A stretch of 64,000 bases of DNA from Agromyces sp. LHK192. GTDB lineage: Bacteria > Actinomycetota > Actinomycetes > Actinomycetales > Microbacteriaceae. A model generated the notes under the pieces. The model ran no database searches. It was not told where the DNA came from and worked only from the letters and a program-made list of their open reading frames with translations. The position numbers and the translations under genes were made by a program. Positions 51,555-60,985 of this stretch are shown one piece after another (within the stretch, counting starts at the first letter, position 1; the number at the start of each line of letters is the position of its first letter). The stretch lies in NCBI RefSeq assembly GCF_004006235.1, contig NZ_CP034753.1, positions 3,224,001-3,288,000 of the forward strand. The letters are read 5' to 3'.

Positions 51555-52406
51555 ATGCGCATCATCGTCACCGGCGGCTCCGGCAAGCTCGGTCGCACCG
51601 TCGTCCGCACCCTCCGCGACGAGGGGCACGAGGTCGTCAACCTCGACCGCGCCGGCGAGCGCGGCAGCGTCGTGCAGGTCGACCTCGCCGACGCAGGACA
51701 GGTGCTCGACGCGATCGCCGGCATCGACGAGCACCACGACGGCGTCGACGCGATCGTCCACCTCGCAGCGGTCCCGGCACCGGGCCTCGTGAGCGACGTC
51801 GCGACCTTCCACAACAACATGCTGTCGACGTTCAACGTGCTGCAGGCCGCGCGCCGGGCCGGGGTCAAGCGCATCGTGACCGCGTCGAGCGAGACGGTGC
51901 TGGGGCTGCCGTTCGACACGCCGCCGCCGTACATCCCGGTCGACGAGGAGGTCACCAGCCCCGAGTCGACGTACTCGCTCGTGAAGCACCTCGAGGAGCA
52001 GTTGACGATCCAGCTCGTCCGATGGGACCCGGAACTGTCGATCACCGCCCTGCGGTTCTCGAACGTCATGGACCCCGAGGACTACGCGGCCTTCCCCGCG
52101 TTCGACGCCGACCCGATGCTGCGCAAGTGGAACCTGTGGGGGTACATCGACGCCCGCGACGGCGCTCAGGCCGTCAGCCGCGCGCTCGCCGTCGCGAAGC
52201 CGGGGTTCGAGCGGTACGTCATCGCCGCCGCCGACACGGTGATGACGCGCCCGAACGCCGAGCTCGTCGCCGAGGTGTTCCCCGGTGTCGAGGTGCGCGG
52301 CGAACTCGGCGTCAACGACACGATGCTCTCGATCGAGAAGGCTCGGCGCGAACTCGGGTTCGTGCCGGCGCACTCGTGGCGCGACGAGGTCGGCGGGCGC
52401 GGGTAG
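51555..52406 (+). CDS. NAD-dependent epimerase/dehydratase family oxidoreductase
   Basis: A 283-residue extended short-chain dehydrogenase. N-terminal Rossmann motif IIVTGGSGKLGRTVVRTLRD, HLAAVPAPG, TASSETVLGLPF, and the catalytic YSLVKHLEEQ (YxxxK). The C-terminal part (YIDARDGAQAVSRALAVAKP) binds the substrate, probably a nucleotide-sugar or similar; not assignable. TAGCCT six bases before ATG indicates leaderless translation. The DUF1905 gene follows four bases downstream. Confidence 0.92.
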   Translation: MRIIVTGGSGKLGRTVVRTLRDEGHEVVNLDRAGERGSVVQVDLADAGQVLDAIAGIDEHHDGVDAIVHLAAVPAPGLVSDVATFHNNMLSTFNVLQAARRAGVKRIVTASSETVLGLPFDTPPPYIPVDEEVTSPESTYSLVKHLEEQLTIQLVRWDPELSITALRFSNVMDPEDYAAFPAFDADPMLRKWNLWGYIDARDGAQAVSRALAVAKPGFERYVIAAADTVMTRPNAELVAEVFPGVEVRGELGVNDTMLSIEKARRELGFVPAHSWRDEVGGRG

Positions 52407-52410
52407 CGAC

Positions 52411-52704
52411 GTGCGCTTCCGGTTCACGGCCCCGCTGTGGGAATGGCAGGCCCAGGCCAACTGGTACTTCGTGACGGTGCCCGAGGAGATCTCGGCGGAC
52501 ATCCGCGAGGTGCCCCGCATGCCGCGCGGCTTCGGGTCGGTACGCGTGCAGGTGCGGGTCGGCGGCTCGGCCTGGTCGACGTCGATCTTCCCGAGTTCGG
52601 GCGAGGGCGCCTACGTGCTGCCCGTGAAGAAGGCGGTCCGGGTGGCCGAGGGGCTCGACGAAGGCGGCCCGGTCGAGGTCGAGCTGCACGTGCTCGACGG
52701 CTGA
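52411..52704 (+). CDS. DUF1905 domain-containing protein
   Basis: A 97-residue beta-barrel-like protein starting at GTG 52411: RFRFTAPLWEWQAQANWYFV, TVPEEISADIREVP, GFGSVRVQVRVGGSAWSTSI, FPSSGEGAYVLPVKKAVRVA, ending in EVELHVLDG, the full DUF1905 pattern. Function unknown. It starts four bases after the epimerase stop, so the two form one transcript. Convergent with the oxidoreductase at 52748; the 43-base gap is GC-rich. Confidence 0.9.
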   Translation: MRFRFTAPLWEWQAQANWYFVTVPEEISADIREVPRMPRGFGSVRVQVRVGGSAWSTSIFPSSGEGAYVLPVKKAVRVAEGLDEGGPVEVELHVLDG

Positions 52705-52747
52705 CCCGCGGGCCGCGTAGCCGCGAGCCGCGCACCGGCGGGCCGCG

Positions 52748-54208
52748 CTACGGCGTCGGCGAGAGGTCGGGCATCCGCCGGATCCCGAACTCGTGCCGCA
52801 GCGCACTCCGCGCCGCGTACCAGCCGGCGAGGCCGTGCACGCCCGGACCCGGCGGGGTCGATGCGGAGCACAGGTAGACGCCGCGAGCCGGCGTGCGCCA
52901 GGCGTCCCGCGACAGCACGGGCCGGTGCACCAGCTGCCAGACGTTCGGCTCCCCCGCGGCGATGTCGCCGAGCACGTAGTTCGGGTTGTGCGACTCGACG
53001 TCGATCGCGGTCATCGACGAGACCGCGAGCACGGTGTCGCGGAAGCCGGGCGCGAACCGCTCGATCTGGGCGGTCACCGCCTCGGCGCGGTCGACCGTCG
53101 AGCCTCGCGGCACGTGGGTGTAGGCCCACAGCACGTGCCCGCCGTCGGGGGCGCGCGACGCGTCGAACGTCGAGGGCTGCGACACGAGCACGTACGGGGC
53201 ATCCGGGTGGAGCCCGCGCGTGACCGCGTTCTCGGCGGTCGCGACCTCGAGCCGCGTGCCGCCGAGATGCACCGTGCCGGCCTCGCGCACCGCCGGGTTC
53301 GCCCACGGCACCGGGCCCGACAGCGCGAAGTCGACCTTCGCGACGCCGTTGCCGTAGCGGAAGCCGGCGAGCGCCTCGAGGTACCGGCGCGGGAGCCGAT
53401 CGCCGGCGATGCGTGCGAGCGCGCGCGGCGTCACGTCGAGCAGCACCGCCTTGGCCCGCGGCAGCTCGCCGAGGTGGGTCACCTCGTGGCCGGTCACGAC
53501 TTCGCCGCCGTGCGCGACCAGGTCGTCGACGAGCGCGTCGGCGATCGCCTGGCTGCCGCCGACCGGCACCGGCCAGCCGACGGCGTGCGCGTACGCGCCG
53601 AGGCTCAACCCGGCGCCCGCGGCGGCGAGACTCGGCAGCGGCAGGATGGTGTGCGCGGCGACGCCGGTGAAGAGCGCCGGCGCGAGGTCCTCCTCAAAAC
53701 GCGCGTTCCACGCCGACGTGCCCTGCTCGAGCGTGCGCAGGCCGAACCGCAGCGCGGTGATCGGGTCGGCGGGCACGCGCAGCAGTTGCGAACCGGTGAA
53801 GTCGGCGACCGACCTGGCGTGGCTGACCAGTGGTGCCATGAGCCGGCGGAAGGCCGGCCCGTCCGCGCCGAGCCCGTCGACCGTGCGGTCGAGGTCGCGC
53901 CACGCGAGCGCCGCCCGCCCGCCGTCGAGGGGGTGGGCGTACGAGAGCTCGGGCACGACGAGCTCGATGCGCCGCGAGAGCCGGAACTCGCGGAAGAACT
54001 GAGACGCGAGCGCGAGGGGGTGGACCGCCGAGCACACGTCATGCCGGAAGCCGGGCAGGGTCAGCTCGCTGGTGCGGCTGCCGCCGCCCGGGATCGACGC
54101 GCGCTCGTAGACCCGTACCGACAGCCCGGCGCGCGCGAGGGTCACCGCGGCGGCGAGCCCGTTCGGGCCGGAACCGACGACGATCGCGTCGAGCTCGGTG
54201 CGCGCCAT
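52748..54208 (-). CDS. Phytoene desaturase-like FAD-dependent oxidoreductase
   Basis: A 486-residue NAD(P)/FAD oxidoreductase of the CrtI-like superfamily. N-terminal dinucleotide fold AIVVGSGPNGLAAAVTLARA (residues 7-26) with RVYERASIPGGGSRTSEL, a middle substrate domain, and a C-terminal FAD motif GVYLCSASTPPGPGVHGLAG. No carotenoid genes are near, so carotenoid desaturation is not supported; these homologues are generally annotated as oxidoreductases of unknown substrate. TACCAT six bases before the ATG overlaps a GGAGG, so it could start leaderless or with a ribosome-binding site. Separate from the MurR operon by 22 bases. Confidence 0.9.
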   Translation of the reverse strand: MARTELDAIVVGSGPNGLAAAVTLARAGLSVRVYERASIPGGGSRTSELTLPGFRHDVCSAVHPLALASQFFREFRLSRRIELVVPELSYAHPLDGGRAALAWRDLDRTVDGLGADGPAFRRLMAPLVSHARSVADFTGSQLLRVPADPITALRFGLRTLEQGTSAWNARFEEDLAPALFTGVAAHTILPLPSLAAAGAGLSLGAYAHAVGWPVPVGGSQAIADALVDDLVAHGGEVVTGHEVTHLGELPRAKAVLLDVTPRALARIAGDRLPRRYLEALAGFRYGNGVAKVDFALSGPVPWANPAVREAGTVHLGGTRLEVATAENAVTRGLHPDAPYVLVSQPSTFDASRAPDGGHVLWAYTHVPRGSTVDRAEAVTAQIERFAPGFRDTVLAVSSMTAIDVESHNPNYVLGDIAAGEPNVWQLVHRPVLSRDAWRTPARGVYLCSASTPPGPGVHGLAGWYAARSALRHEFGIRRMPDLSPTP

Positions 54209-54230
54209 CCTCCGATGGTAGGCCGAGGGT

Positions 54231-55118
54231 TCAGGCGCCCGCTCGACGCCCGACCGGGACCCGGTGGCCGGCGGTCGCCTCGCGCGTGCGCCGCAGCGGT
54301 GCCGCGACCTCCTCGTGGCGGCGCTGCGCGATGCGCACGAACAGGAAGTCGACGAGGGCGAGCTGCGCGATTCGGCTCGACATCGCGCCCATGCGGTACG
54401 CCGACTCGCGGGCGCGCGTCACGAGCGCGAGGTCGGCGGCGACGGCGATGGGGGATTCGGGCGAGTTCGTGACGGCGACGGTGAACGCGCCCCCGCTGCG
54501 CGCTGCGCGCAGCGCGTCGAGCGTCTCGGTCGTCTGCCCGGAGTGCGACACCGCGATCGCGACGTCGGCCTCGGTGCGCAGCGCCGCGGAGACCAGGGCG
54601 AGGTGGATGTCGGCGGAGCACGACGCCGAGACGCCGATGCGGATCAGCTTCTGGTGCAGGTCCTGCGCGGTGAGCCCCGACGCGCCGAACCCGTACAGGT
54701 CGACGTGGCGTGCCTGCGCGATCGCGTCGGCCACCCGGTCGAGCGCATCGTCGTCGATCGCCTGCGCGGTCTGCTCGATCGCGAGCGACTCCTGGAAGGC
54801 GAGCTTCGTGATGACGTCGCGGGCCGAGTCGTCGGGGCTGATGTCGGCGTCGGCGAGCCCGAAGCGGTCGAGTTCGGCCTGCTCCCGGCTCACGGCGCTC
54901 GCGACCGCCAGGCGGAAGTCGCGGTATCCGGCGTACCCGAGGGTCTGGCAGTACCGCGCGACGGTCGACAGCGAGGTGCCGCAGCGGCGCGCGAGGTCGG
55001 TGATGGTGAGGTCCACGACGATCGTCGGATCGGCGATGATCGCCTCGGCGACGCGCGCCTCGGCGGAGCTCAGGCGGTCGAGCGACTCGCGGACGCTCGA
55101 GAGCACGTCAGCGGACAT
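54231..55118 (-). CDS. MurR/RpiR family transcriptional regulator
   Basis: A 295-residue regulator at the end of the amino-sugar operon. An N-terminal HTH_6 domain (SSAEARVAEAIIADPTIVVD, LARRCGTSLSTVARYCQTLG, YAGYRDFRLAVAS) is followed by a SIS domain (about 120-260; VDLYGFGASGLTAQDLHQKL, VAIAVSHSGQTTETLDALRA), which binds phosphosugars. MurR-type proteins repress MurNAc catabolism genes and sense MurNAc-6-phosphate or GlcNAc-6-phosphate. The start overlaps the murQ stop by 11 bases, so it is co-made with MurQ and probably regulates this operon. Confidence 0.93.
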   Translation of the reverse strand: MSADVLSSVRESLDRLSSAEARVAEAIIADPTIVVDLTITDLARRCGTSLSTVARYCQTLGYAGYRDFRLAVASAVSREQAELDRFGLADADISPDDSARDVITKLAFQESLAIEQTAQAIDDDALDRVADAIAQARHVDLYGFGASGLTAQDLHQKLIRIGVSASCSADIHLALVSAALRTEADVAIAVSHSGQTTETLDALRAARSGGAFTVAVTNSPESPIAVAADLALVTRARESAYRMGAMSSRIAQLALVDFLFVRIAQRRHEEVAAPLRRTREATAGHRVPVGRRAGA

Positions 55119-56130
55119 CAGGCTCCTCGGACTCGGGGCGGGGCGCGGTGCCGGGTTCGGTGGCGGACCCGGTGCGCACGCGGTGGATCGCGTGGCGCAG
55201 GATCCCATCTTCCCGGTCGAGCGCGTCGCGGGCGACCACGGGCTCCGCCCCAGTCAGGGTGACGAGGATCGCGGCCTTCACGTCGCCGGCGGCGGCCTCG
55301 AGCGCGGCGGCCGCGGCCTCGGCGCCGACGCCGGTGGCGAGCATCACGATGCGCTCGGCACGCACGCGGAGCTTGTCGTTCGTCGCCTGCACGTCGACCA
55401 TGAGGTTGCCGTGCACCTTGCCGAGCCGCACCATGACGATCGTGGAGATCGCGTTGAGCACGAGCTTCTGCGCGGTGCCCGCCTTCAGGCGGGTGGATCC
55501 GGCCACGACCTCGGGGCCGACCTCGACCTCGATCCGCAGGTCGGCCTCGGCGCCGATGGCCGATCCCCTGTTGCCCGCGAGCGCGACCGTGAGCGCGCCG
55601 TGGGCCGCCGCATGGCGCAGCGCGCCGATCACGTACGGGGTGCGACCCGACGCCGAGATGCCCAGCACGACGTCGGCGGGCCCGATGCCCAGGGCGGCGA
55701 GGTCGGCGGCGCCGAGGTCGGCGTCGTCCTCGGCGTTCTCGACGGCGGTGCGCAGCGCGACGTCGCCGCCCGCGATGAGCCCGAGGACCTGGGCCGGGTC
55801 GGTGCCGAACGTCGGCGGCAGCTCGCTCGCGTCGAGCACGCCGAGGCGTCCGGCGGTGCCGGCGCCGAGGTAGACGAGCCGTCCACCCGCGCGCAGGCGC
55901 GGCACGATCGCGTCGACGACGACCGCGATGCGCGGTGTCGCCGCCTCGACGGCCGCGACCGCGGCGGCGTTCTCGGCGGCCATTACCGCCACCTGCTGCT
56001 CGGTCGAACGCAGGTCGAAGTCGGCGAGGCGGTCGTCGACCGCCTCCGTCGCGAGTTGCGGGAGCATCTCGTGCAGTGCGGTGCGGTCGGCATCCGACAC
56101 GCGGTCGCGTGCGCCGGATTCGGTGGTCAT
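55108..56130 (-). CDS. murQ: N-acetylmuramic acid 6-phosphate etherase
   Basis: A 340-residue SIS-domain lyase that cleaves the lactyl ether of MurNAc-6-phosphate to GlcNAc-6-phosphate and D-lactate in peptidoglycan recycling. MurQ signatures: TEAVDDRLADFDLRSTEQQV at the start, LVYLGAGTAGRLGVLDASEL with PPTFGT, IAGGDVALRTAVENAEDDAD, VLGISASGRTPYVIGAL and STRLKAGTAQKLVLNAISTI. Length is slightly above the usual 300 residues because of a polar tail. The ATG overlaps the anmK stop (ATGA), and its own stop overlaps the regulator start. Confidence 0.95.
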   Translation of the reverse strand: MTTESGARDRVSDADRTALHEMLPQLATEAVDDRLADFDLRSTEQQVAVMAAENAAAVAAVEAATPRIAVVVDAIVPRLRAGGRLVYLGAGTAGRLGVLDASELPPTFGTDPAQVLGLIAGGDVALRTAVENAEDDADLGAADLAALGIGPADVVLGISASGRTPYVIGALRHAAAHGALTVALAGNRGSAIGAEADLRIEVEVGPEVVAGSTRLKAGTAQKLVLNAISTIVMVRLGKVHGNLMVDVQATNDKLRVRAERIVMLATGVGAEAAAAALEAAAGDVKAAILVTLTGAEPVVARDALDREDGILRHAIHRVRTGSATEPGTAPRPESEEPDVR

Positions 56131-57491
56131 CGGGTTCCCCCTTCGGAAGCGGGTACTGGTTCGAGGTCGGCCGGCGTGCCGGGAGGAGGGATGACGACGA
56201 CGGATGCCGCCGCGCCGTGCGCCGCGGTGCCGAGCGTCGCCGGGCCGAGCGGTTCCGGGAGTGCGAGGCCTCGTGGCCCGGGGCTGAGCCGACCCGCGAT
56301 CCGGGCCTCGGGGCCCTGGATCGTCACCGGGACGCCGTGCCACGACAGCGCGCCGAGCAGCGCGAACATGATCGACTCCTTGAACGCCGGGTCGATGCCA
56401 CGATCGGCGCTGGAGACGACCCGGATCCCGGCGGCGCCGGCGAGGTCGCGGATCCGGCCGAGCAGCAGCGGGTTCAGCGCACCGCCGCCCGAGACGATGA
56501 GCTCGGCGGCGTCGGCAGGCGCGCCGGCGTCGGCAGCACCGCCGTCGGCGAGCGAGTCGACGACGGTTCGCGCGGTGAGCTCGACGAGGGTGGCGAGGAG
56601 GTCGGCGGGGGTGATCGCCTCGGCGCCGACGCGGGCGGCTGCGGCGTCGACGACGCCGAGGTGGAAGGTCTCGCGCCCGGTGGTCTTCGGCGCGGGTGCC
56701 GCGAAGTAGGGGTGGGCGCTCAGGTCGGCGAGCAGTGCCTCGTGGACGCGGCCTGCCGCGGCGATCCGCCCGCCGTCGTCGTAGGTCCGCTCGCCGCCGG
56801 AGGCGCGGGCGACGGCCTCGTCGAGGAGGGCGTTGCCCGGGCCGCTGTCGAAGGCCGTGACCGCACCGTCGGGATGCACGACCTGGACGTTCGCGATGCC
56901 GCCGAGGTTCACCGTGGCGATGGCCCGGCCCGCGGTGCGTGCCTGCTCGCCGAGCCAGAGCCGATCGAACACGGCCATGAGCGGCGCTCCCCCGCCGCCG
57001 GCCGCGATGTCGGCGGCGCGGAGGTGCGAGAGCACGGGGGCGTCGAGGCGTTCGGCGATCCAGGCGGGCTCGCCGAGCTGCGTCGTGCCGTGCACGCGCC
57101 CGCCCTCGACCCAGTGGTGCACGGTCTGCCCGTGCGAGACGACGAGGTCGGGTGCCGAGTCGTTCGCGGCTGTCGTCGCGGCATCCGGGTCGCCGGCGGA
57201 TGCCTCCGCGACGACGACGGCGGCCGCCTCGGCGAAGGCGCGGCCGAGCCGGTTGTCGAGCCGGCACCACGCGCCCGCGTCGATCGCGCCGCCGAGCGCC
57301 GCGTCGAGGATGTCGGCGCGCAGCGGCTCGTCCCAGTCGACGGTGCGCAGCAGCACGGGTGTGATGCGGAAGGCGAGCCCTGCGGGCGCCGCCACGCCGT
57401 CGCCGCTCGCGCGGGCATCGAGGTCCACGTCCACGACGGCGACGTCGATCCCGTCGGCGGAGGTGCCGGACTGCAACGACACGATCCTCAC
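56127..57491 (-). CDS. anmK: Anhydro-N-acetylmuramic acid kinase
   Basis: A 454-residue kinase that opens and phosphorylates 1,6-anhydro-MurNAc to MurNAc-6-phosphate, the MurQ substrate. It starts at GTG 57491 (MRIVSLQSGTSADGIDVAVV, the AnmK N-terminal signature). Further family features: VVSHGQTVHHWVEGGRVHGT, TVNLGGIANVQVVHPDG, AFDSGPGNALLDEAV, LIVSGGGALNPLL and DPAFKESIMFALLGALSW. The C-terminal 60 residues extend past the usual length. It overlaps both neighbours by four bases (GTGA with the NagZ-like gene, ATGA with murQ). Confidence 0.94.
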   Translation of the reverse strand: MRIVSLQSGTSADGIDVAVVDVDLDARASGDGVAAPAGLAFRITPVLLRTVDWDEPLRADILDAALGGAIDAGAWCRLDNRLGRAFAEAAAVVVAEASAGDPDAATTAANDSAPDLVVSHGQTVHHWVEGGRVHGTTQLGEPAWIAERLDAPVLSHLRAADIAAGGGGAPLMAVFDRLWLGEQARTAGRAIATVNLGGIANVQVVHPDGAVTAFDSGPGNALLDEAVARASGGERTYDDGGRIAAAGRVHEALLADLSAHPYFAAPAPKTTGRETFHLGVVDAAAARVGAEAITPADLLATLVELTARTVVDSLADGGAADAGAPADAAELIVSGGGALNPLLLGRIRDLAGAAGIRVVSSADRGIDPAFKESIMFALLGALSWHGVPVTIQGPEARIAGRLSPGPRGLALPEPLGPATLGTAAHGAAASVVVIPPPGTPADLEPVPASEGGTR

Positions 57492-59092
57492 GGCCGGCTC
57501 CCGCCGAGCGGCAGGCTCCCGCCGAGCACCTCGGCCGCCGCCACCGCCGCGAGCCGGCTCGCCGCACGCGTCTCGACGACCGGGAGGCCGGCGACTCGGG
57601 AGTCCGACGGGACGCCCACGTGCACGACGACCGCGTCGCCGCGACCGGCGACCGCCTCGACCACGGCGCGCTGCGCGGCCGAGGCGTCGAGCGCGTCGAC
57701 GAGCACGACGATGCCGGTCGCGACGATGCCGGTCACGCCGTCCACGGCGCGCTCGACCGCCGGCACGAGCTGGTCGGCCGGAACCGCAACCGGGTCGATG
57801 CGGACGACGCGACCACCGGCCGCGATGGTCGACGCCACGTCGGCGTCGGTGTCGACCGCGAGCGTCGTCGCGCGCCGGGCGTCGAGCACGAGGCGTGCAG
57901 CCCCGAGGTCGGGCAGCGCACCGTGCACGGTGATGGCCGCACGGGCGACCTCGCGGGCGTCGAACGAGGCATCCGACGAAGCACCGAACGAGGCATCCGT
58001 CGAGCCGTCCGACGAGGCGCCGGCGCCTGCGTCGAAGCCGGAGGTCGCGGCATCCGCGACACCGACCGGGGTCCGCACCGACTCGGCGAGCACGGCGACC
58101 CGCGCCGCCGCACGCTCGAGCACCTCGACGGCCAGCTCGCCGTCGACGAGCGCGCCGAGTATGGCGTCGCGCACCTCGTCGATGTCGCGTTCGTCCTGGT
58201 CGGGAGCCGCGGCAGCCCCCGGGTTGGTCGGGTTGCCGATGCAGAGCAGGTCGGCGCCGGCGCGCAGCGCGAGCACGGCCCCCGGGCCCGCGCCCACCGT
58301 CGCGCGGACGGCCGCCATGTCGAGCGCGTCGGTCACGATCGCGCCCTCGAACCCGAGCTCGCGGAGGCGCCCGAGGATCGCGGGGTTCAGCGTCGCCGGG
58401 AGGTCGCCCCACTCCGGCACGACCAGGTGCCCGGTCATGATCGACGCGACGCCGGCCTCGATCGCCGCCCGGAACGGCGCGAGGTGCAGCCGCTCGATCT
58501 CCTCGACGGACAGGTCGACCGTCGGCAGCGCGTAGTGCGAGTCGACGTGCGTGTCGCCGTGGCCCGGGAAGTGCTTGGCGCATGCCGCGGCGCCGCCGCG
58601 CTGGATGCCGCGCACCTGGGCGGCGACGTGCCGCGACACCAGCCCTGGGTCGGTGCCGTAGCTGCGCACGCCGATCACCGGATTGCGCGGGTCGACGTTG
58701 ACGTCGGCCACCGGTGCGAGCACCACGTTGGCGCCCGCCGCGAGCGAGCGGCGGGCGAGCTCCGCGCCGACGGCCTCGGTGAGCGACACGTCGTCGAGAT
58801 GGCCGAGCTGCCAGGCGCCCGGCAGCGACGATCCGGAGCCGGCCTCGAGCCGCGTGACGTTGCCGCCCTCCTCATCGATGCCCACGAACACGTCGTCTCG
58901 CCCCGCGTGCAGCGAAGCGGCGAGCCGGCGTCGCTGGTCGTCGTCGCCGAGGTTCTGCGCGAACAGCACGGCTCCGGCCAACCCCTCGTCCAGGTCGCGG
59001 CGCAACCACCCGGGCACGTCGGTGCCGAGGAACCCCGGCCACAGCACGGCGTTCACCAACCGCCGCAGGGCGGGATCATCGCGGCGAGGCAT
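57488..59092 (-). CDS. Glycoside hydrolase family 3, NagZ-type beta-N-acetylhexosaminidase
   Basis: A 534-residue GH3 enzyme that would release GlcNAc from muropeptide disaccharides. NagZ marks: FVGIDEEGGNVTRLEAGSGS, VLAPVADVNVDPRNPVIGVR, CAKHFPGHGDTHVDSHYALP (catalytic His/Asp loop), PFRAAIEAGVASIMTGHLVV, and the nucleophile Asp in AIVTDALDMAAVRA. Beyond the GH3_N domain (about residue 335) a Ser/Ala/Asp-rich linker leads to a second domain like the GH3_C domain (about 375-530) seen in some NagZ relatives. No signal peptide, so it acts in the cytoplasm. ATG 59092 follows the permease stop by three bases. Confidence 0.93.
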   Translation of the reverse strand: MPRRDDPALRRLVNAVLWPGFLGTDVPGWLRRDLDEGLAGAVLFAQNLGDDDQRRRLAASLHAGRDDVFVGIDEEGGNVTRLEAGSGSSLPGAWQLGHLDDVSLTEAVGAELARRSLAAGANVVLAPVADVNVDPRNPVIGVRSYGTDPGLVSRHVAAQVRGIQRGGAAACAKHFPGHGDTHVDSHYALPTVDLSVEEIERLHLAPFRAAIEAGVASIMTGHLVVPEWGDLPATLNPAILGRLRELGFEGAIVTDALDMAAVRATVGAGPGAVLALRAGADLLCIGNPTNPGAAAAPDQDERDIDEVRDAILGALVDGELAVEVLERAAARVAVLAESVRTPVGVADAATSGFDAGAGASSDGSTDASFGASSDASFDAREVARAAITVHGALPDLGAARLVLDARRATTLAVDTDADVASTIAAGGRVVRIDPVAVPADQLVPAVERAVDGVTGIVATGIVVLVDALDASAAQRAVVEAVAGRGDAVVVHVGVPSDSRVAGLPVVETRAASRLAAVAAAEVLGGSLPLGGSRP

Positions 59093-59095
59093 CCG

Positions 59096-60013
59096 TCAGC
59101 CCTTCACGGCGCCCGCGACCAGGCCGCTCGACAGGCGGCGCTGGACGATGACGAAGAAGATCATGACCGGCAGCGTGATGATCGTCGACGCGGCCATGAT
59201 GGCGCCCCACTCGTTCGAGTGCTCGCCGAAGAACTGCTTCAGCCCGATGGCGACGGTGTAGTTCTCGGATGCCCCTCCGAGCAGCGTCATCGCGAAGATG
59301 AACTCGTTCCACGCCGTGATGAAGCTGAACACGCTCGTCGCGACGAGGCCGGGCATGACGAGCGGCAGCAGCACCGACCGGAACATGCGGCCCCAGCTGG
59401 CGCCGTCGATGTACGCGGCCTCCTCGAGTTCGACCGGCACCGCGGCGACGAAGCCGCGGAGCATCCAGATGCCGAACGGCAGCGACAGCGCCACGTACAC
59501 GACCATGAGGCCCAGCAGCGTGTTGAGCATGCCGAGGTCGCGCACCTGCACGAACAGCGGGATGACGAGCGCCTCGAGCGGCACCATCTGCACGATGAGG
59601 ATCATCATGAGCATCGCCGTGCGGAACTTGAAGCGGAACCGCGCGACCGCGACCGACGCGAGCAGCGCGAGCAGGGCGCTCGCGAGCACGGTCACGATCG
59701 CGACGATCGCCGAGTTCCGCAGGAACACGTCGAACCCGCCCTCGTTCAGCACATAGCTGAAGTTCTCGAGCGACCACTCCCGCGGCAGCAGGGTCTGGCC
59801 GCCGGCGCCGGCCTGCGCGTCGAACGCGCTCGAGAGCATCCAGAACGCCGGGAAGAGCGTGAAGACGAGCAGCAGCACGACGAGCACGGCGCGCAGCGCG
59901 GCCGACCTGGCCTTACGTCCGGTGCGGCGCGAACGGGGGATGACGCGGGGTGCGTCCTCGCCCGTGACGACCGCCCGCGTCGTCGGGGCGGCGGGCCGGG
60001 TCTGCGCGCTCAC
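59096..60013 (-). CDS. ABC sugar transporter, permease (MalG-like)
   Basis: A 305-residue inner-membrane permease with six helices after a 35-residue cytoplasmic lead. Starts at GTG 60013, which overlaps the stop of the first permease (GTGA). The EAA loop that contacts the ATPase is EEAAYIDGASWGRMFRSVLL followed by PLVMPGL. The C-terminal end RRLSSGLVAGAVKG is typical of MalG-type permeases. It pairs with the permease and binding protein encoded upstream. No ATPase gene is in the operon, so a shared MsiK-type ATPase elsewhere is likely. Confidence 0.94.
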   Translation of the reverse strand: MSAQTRPAAPTTRAVVTGEDAPRVIPRSRRTGRKARSAALRAVLVVLLLVFTLFPAFWMLSSAFDAQAGAGGQTLLPREWSLENFSYVLNEGGFDVFLRNSAIVAIVTVLASALLALLASVAVARFRFKFRTAMLMMILIVQMVPLEALVIPLFVQVRDLGMLNTLLGLMVVYVALSLPFGIWMLRGFVAAVPVELEEAAYIDGASWGRMFRSVLLPLVMPGLVATSVFSFITAWNEFIFAMTLLGGASENYTVAIGLKQFFGEHSNEWGAIMAASTIITLPVMIFFVIVQRRLSSGLVAGAVKG

Positions 60014-60981
60014 AGTTCGTCCTCCTTGAGCATGGTGCGGACGTAGACGGCGGTGATGATGAGCAGCACGATCGTGAGCAGCACCGCGATCGCGGAGCCG
60101 AAGCCGTACCGGTTCTGCCCGAACGACTCGACGTACGACCAGACGCCGAGGTTCAACGCCTCGCGGTTCGAACCCGCGCCTCCCGGCATCAGGTAGACCT
60201 GCGCGAAGACCTTGAAGTCCCAGATGGTCGACAGGATGATGACGACCGCGAAGACCTGCCGCAGGTTCGGCACGATCACCTTCCAGAAGCGTCGCCAGGG
60301 GCCCGCACCGTCCATCTCGGCGGCCTCGAGCATCTCCTTGGGCACGCCCAGCAGGCCCGCGAGCACCGTGACGGCGACGAACGGGAAGCCGTGGTGCACG
60401 ACGTTGAGGAGCACGATCGCGTAGAAGCTCCACCGGTTCGTGAACCAGTTGACGGGGTCGTCCTGGAGGCCGAGCGCCTGGAGGGTCTGGTTGAAGATGC
60501 CGCGGTCGGCGTCGAAGATCCAGACCCAGACGTAGGTGCCGGTCACCGCCGGCATGGCCCAGGCGACCATGATCGCGCTCGCGACGACGGTGCGCCAGAA
60601 GGTGCCGAGCGAGGCGAGCAGCACGGCGACGGCGGTGCCGAGGCCGACGGTCACGACGACCGCGGCGACCGCGAACCCGACCGTGTTGGGCAGCACGACG
60701 GTCCACAGCGTGGGGTCGGTGAAGACCTCGGCGTAGTTCTCGAGGCCGATCCAGTTCGGCTCGCCCGAGACGATCTCACGCAGCCCGTAGTCCTGGAGCG
60801 AGAAGAGGAACACCCGCACGAGCGGCCACAGCAGGAGGACCGCGAGGACGGCGAGCGCGGGGGCGAGCAGGAGCCAGGGGCGCAGCCGGTTGAGCGGGCT
60901 GCGCCGCCGGCCGGCCCCGCCGGCCGCTCGGGAGTCGTTCGACCCCTTCGCAGTCGGCGGAGCCATGACGGTGCTGGTCAC
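60010..60981 (-). CDS. ABC sugar transporter, permease (MalF-like)
   Basis: A 323-residue permease with six membrane helices (first LLLAPALAVLAVLLLWPLVR). The EAA loop is LEAAEMDGAGPWRRFWKVIV followed by PNLRQV. The end VYVRTMLKEDEL is typical of MalF-like proteins. The start is GTG 60981; ATG 60966 is the alternative. It lies four bases after the binding-protein stop and overlaps the second permease, so all three are co-translated. Substrate inferred from the operon: GlcNAc-MurNAc-type amino sugars or disaccharides. Confidence 0.94.
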   Translation of the reverse strand: MTSTVMAPPTAKGSNDSRAAGGAGRRRSPLNRLRPWLLLAPALAVLAVLLLWPLVRVFLFSLQDYGLREIVSGEPNWIGLENYAEVFTDPTLWTVVLPNTVGFAVAAVVVTVGLGTAVAVLLASLGTFWRTVVASAIMVAWAMPAVTGTYVWVWIFDADRGIFNQTLQALGLQDDPVNWFTNRWSFYAIVLLNVVHHGFPFVAVTVLAGLLGVPKEMLEAAEMDGAGPWRRFWKVIVPNLRQVFAVVIILSTIWDFKVFAQVYLMPGGAGSNREALNLGVWSYVESFGQNRYGFGSAIAVLLTIVLLIITAVYVRTMLKEDEL

Positions 60982-60985
60982 GAGG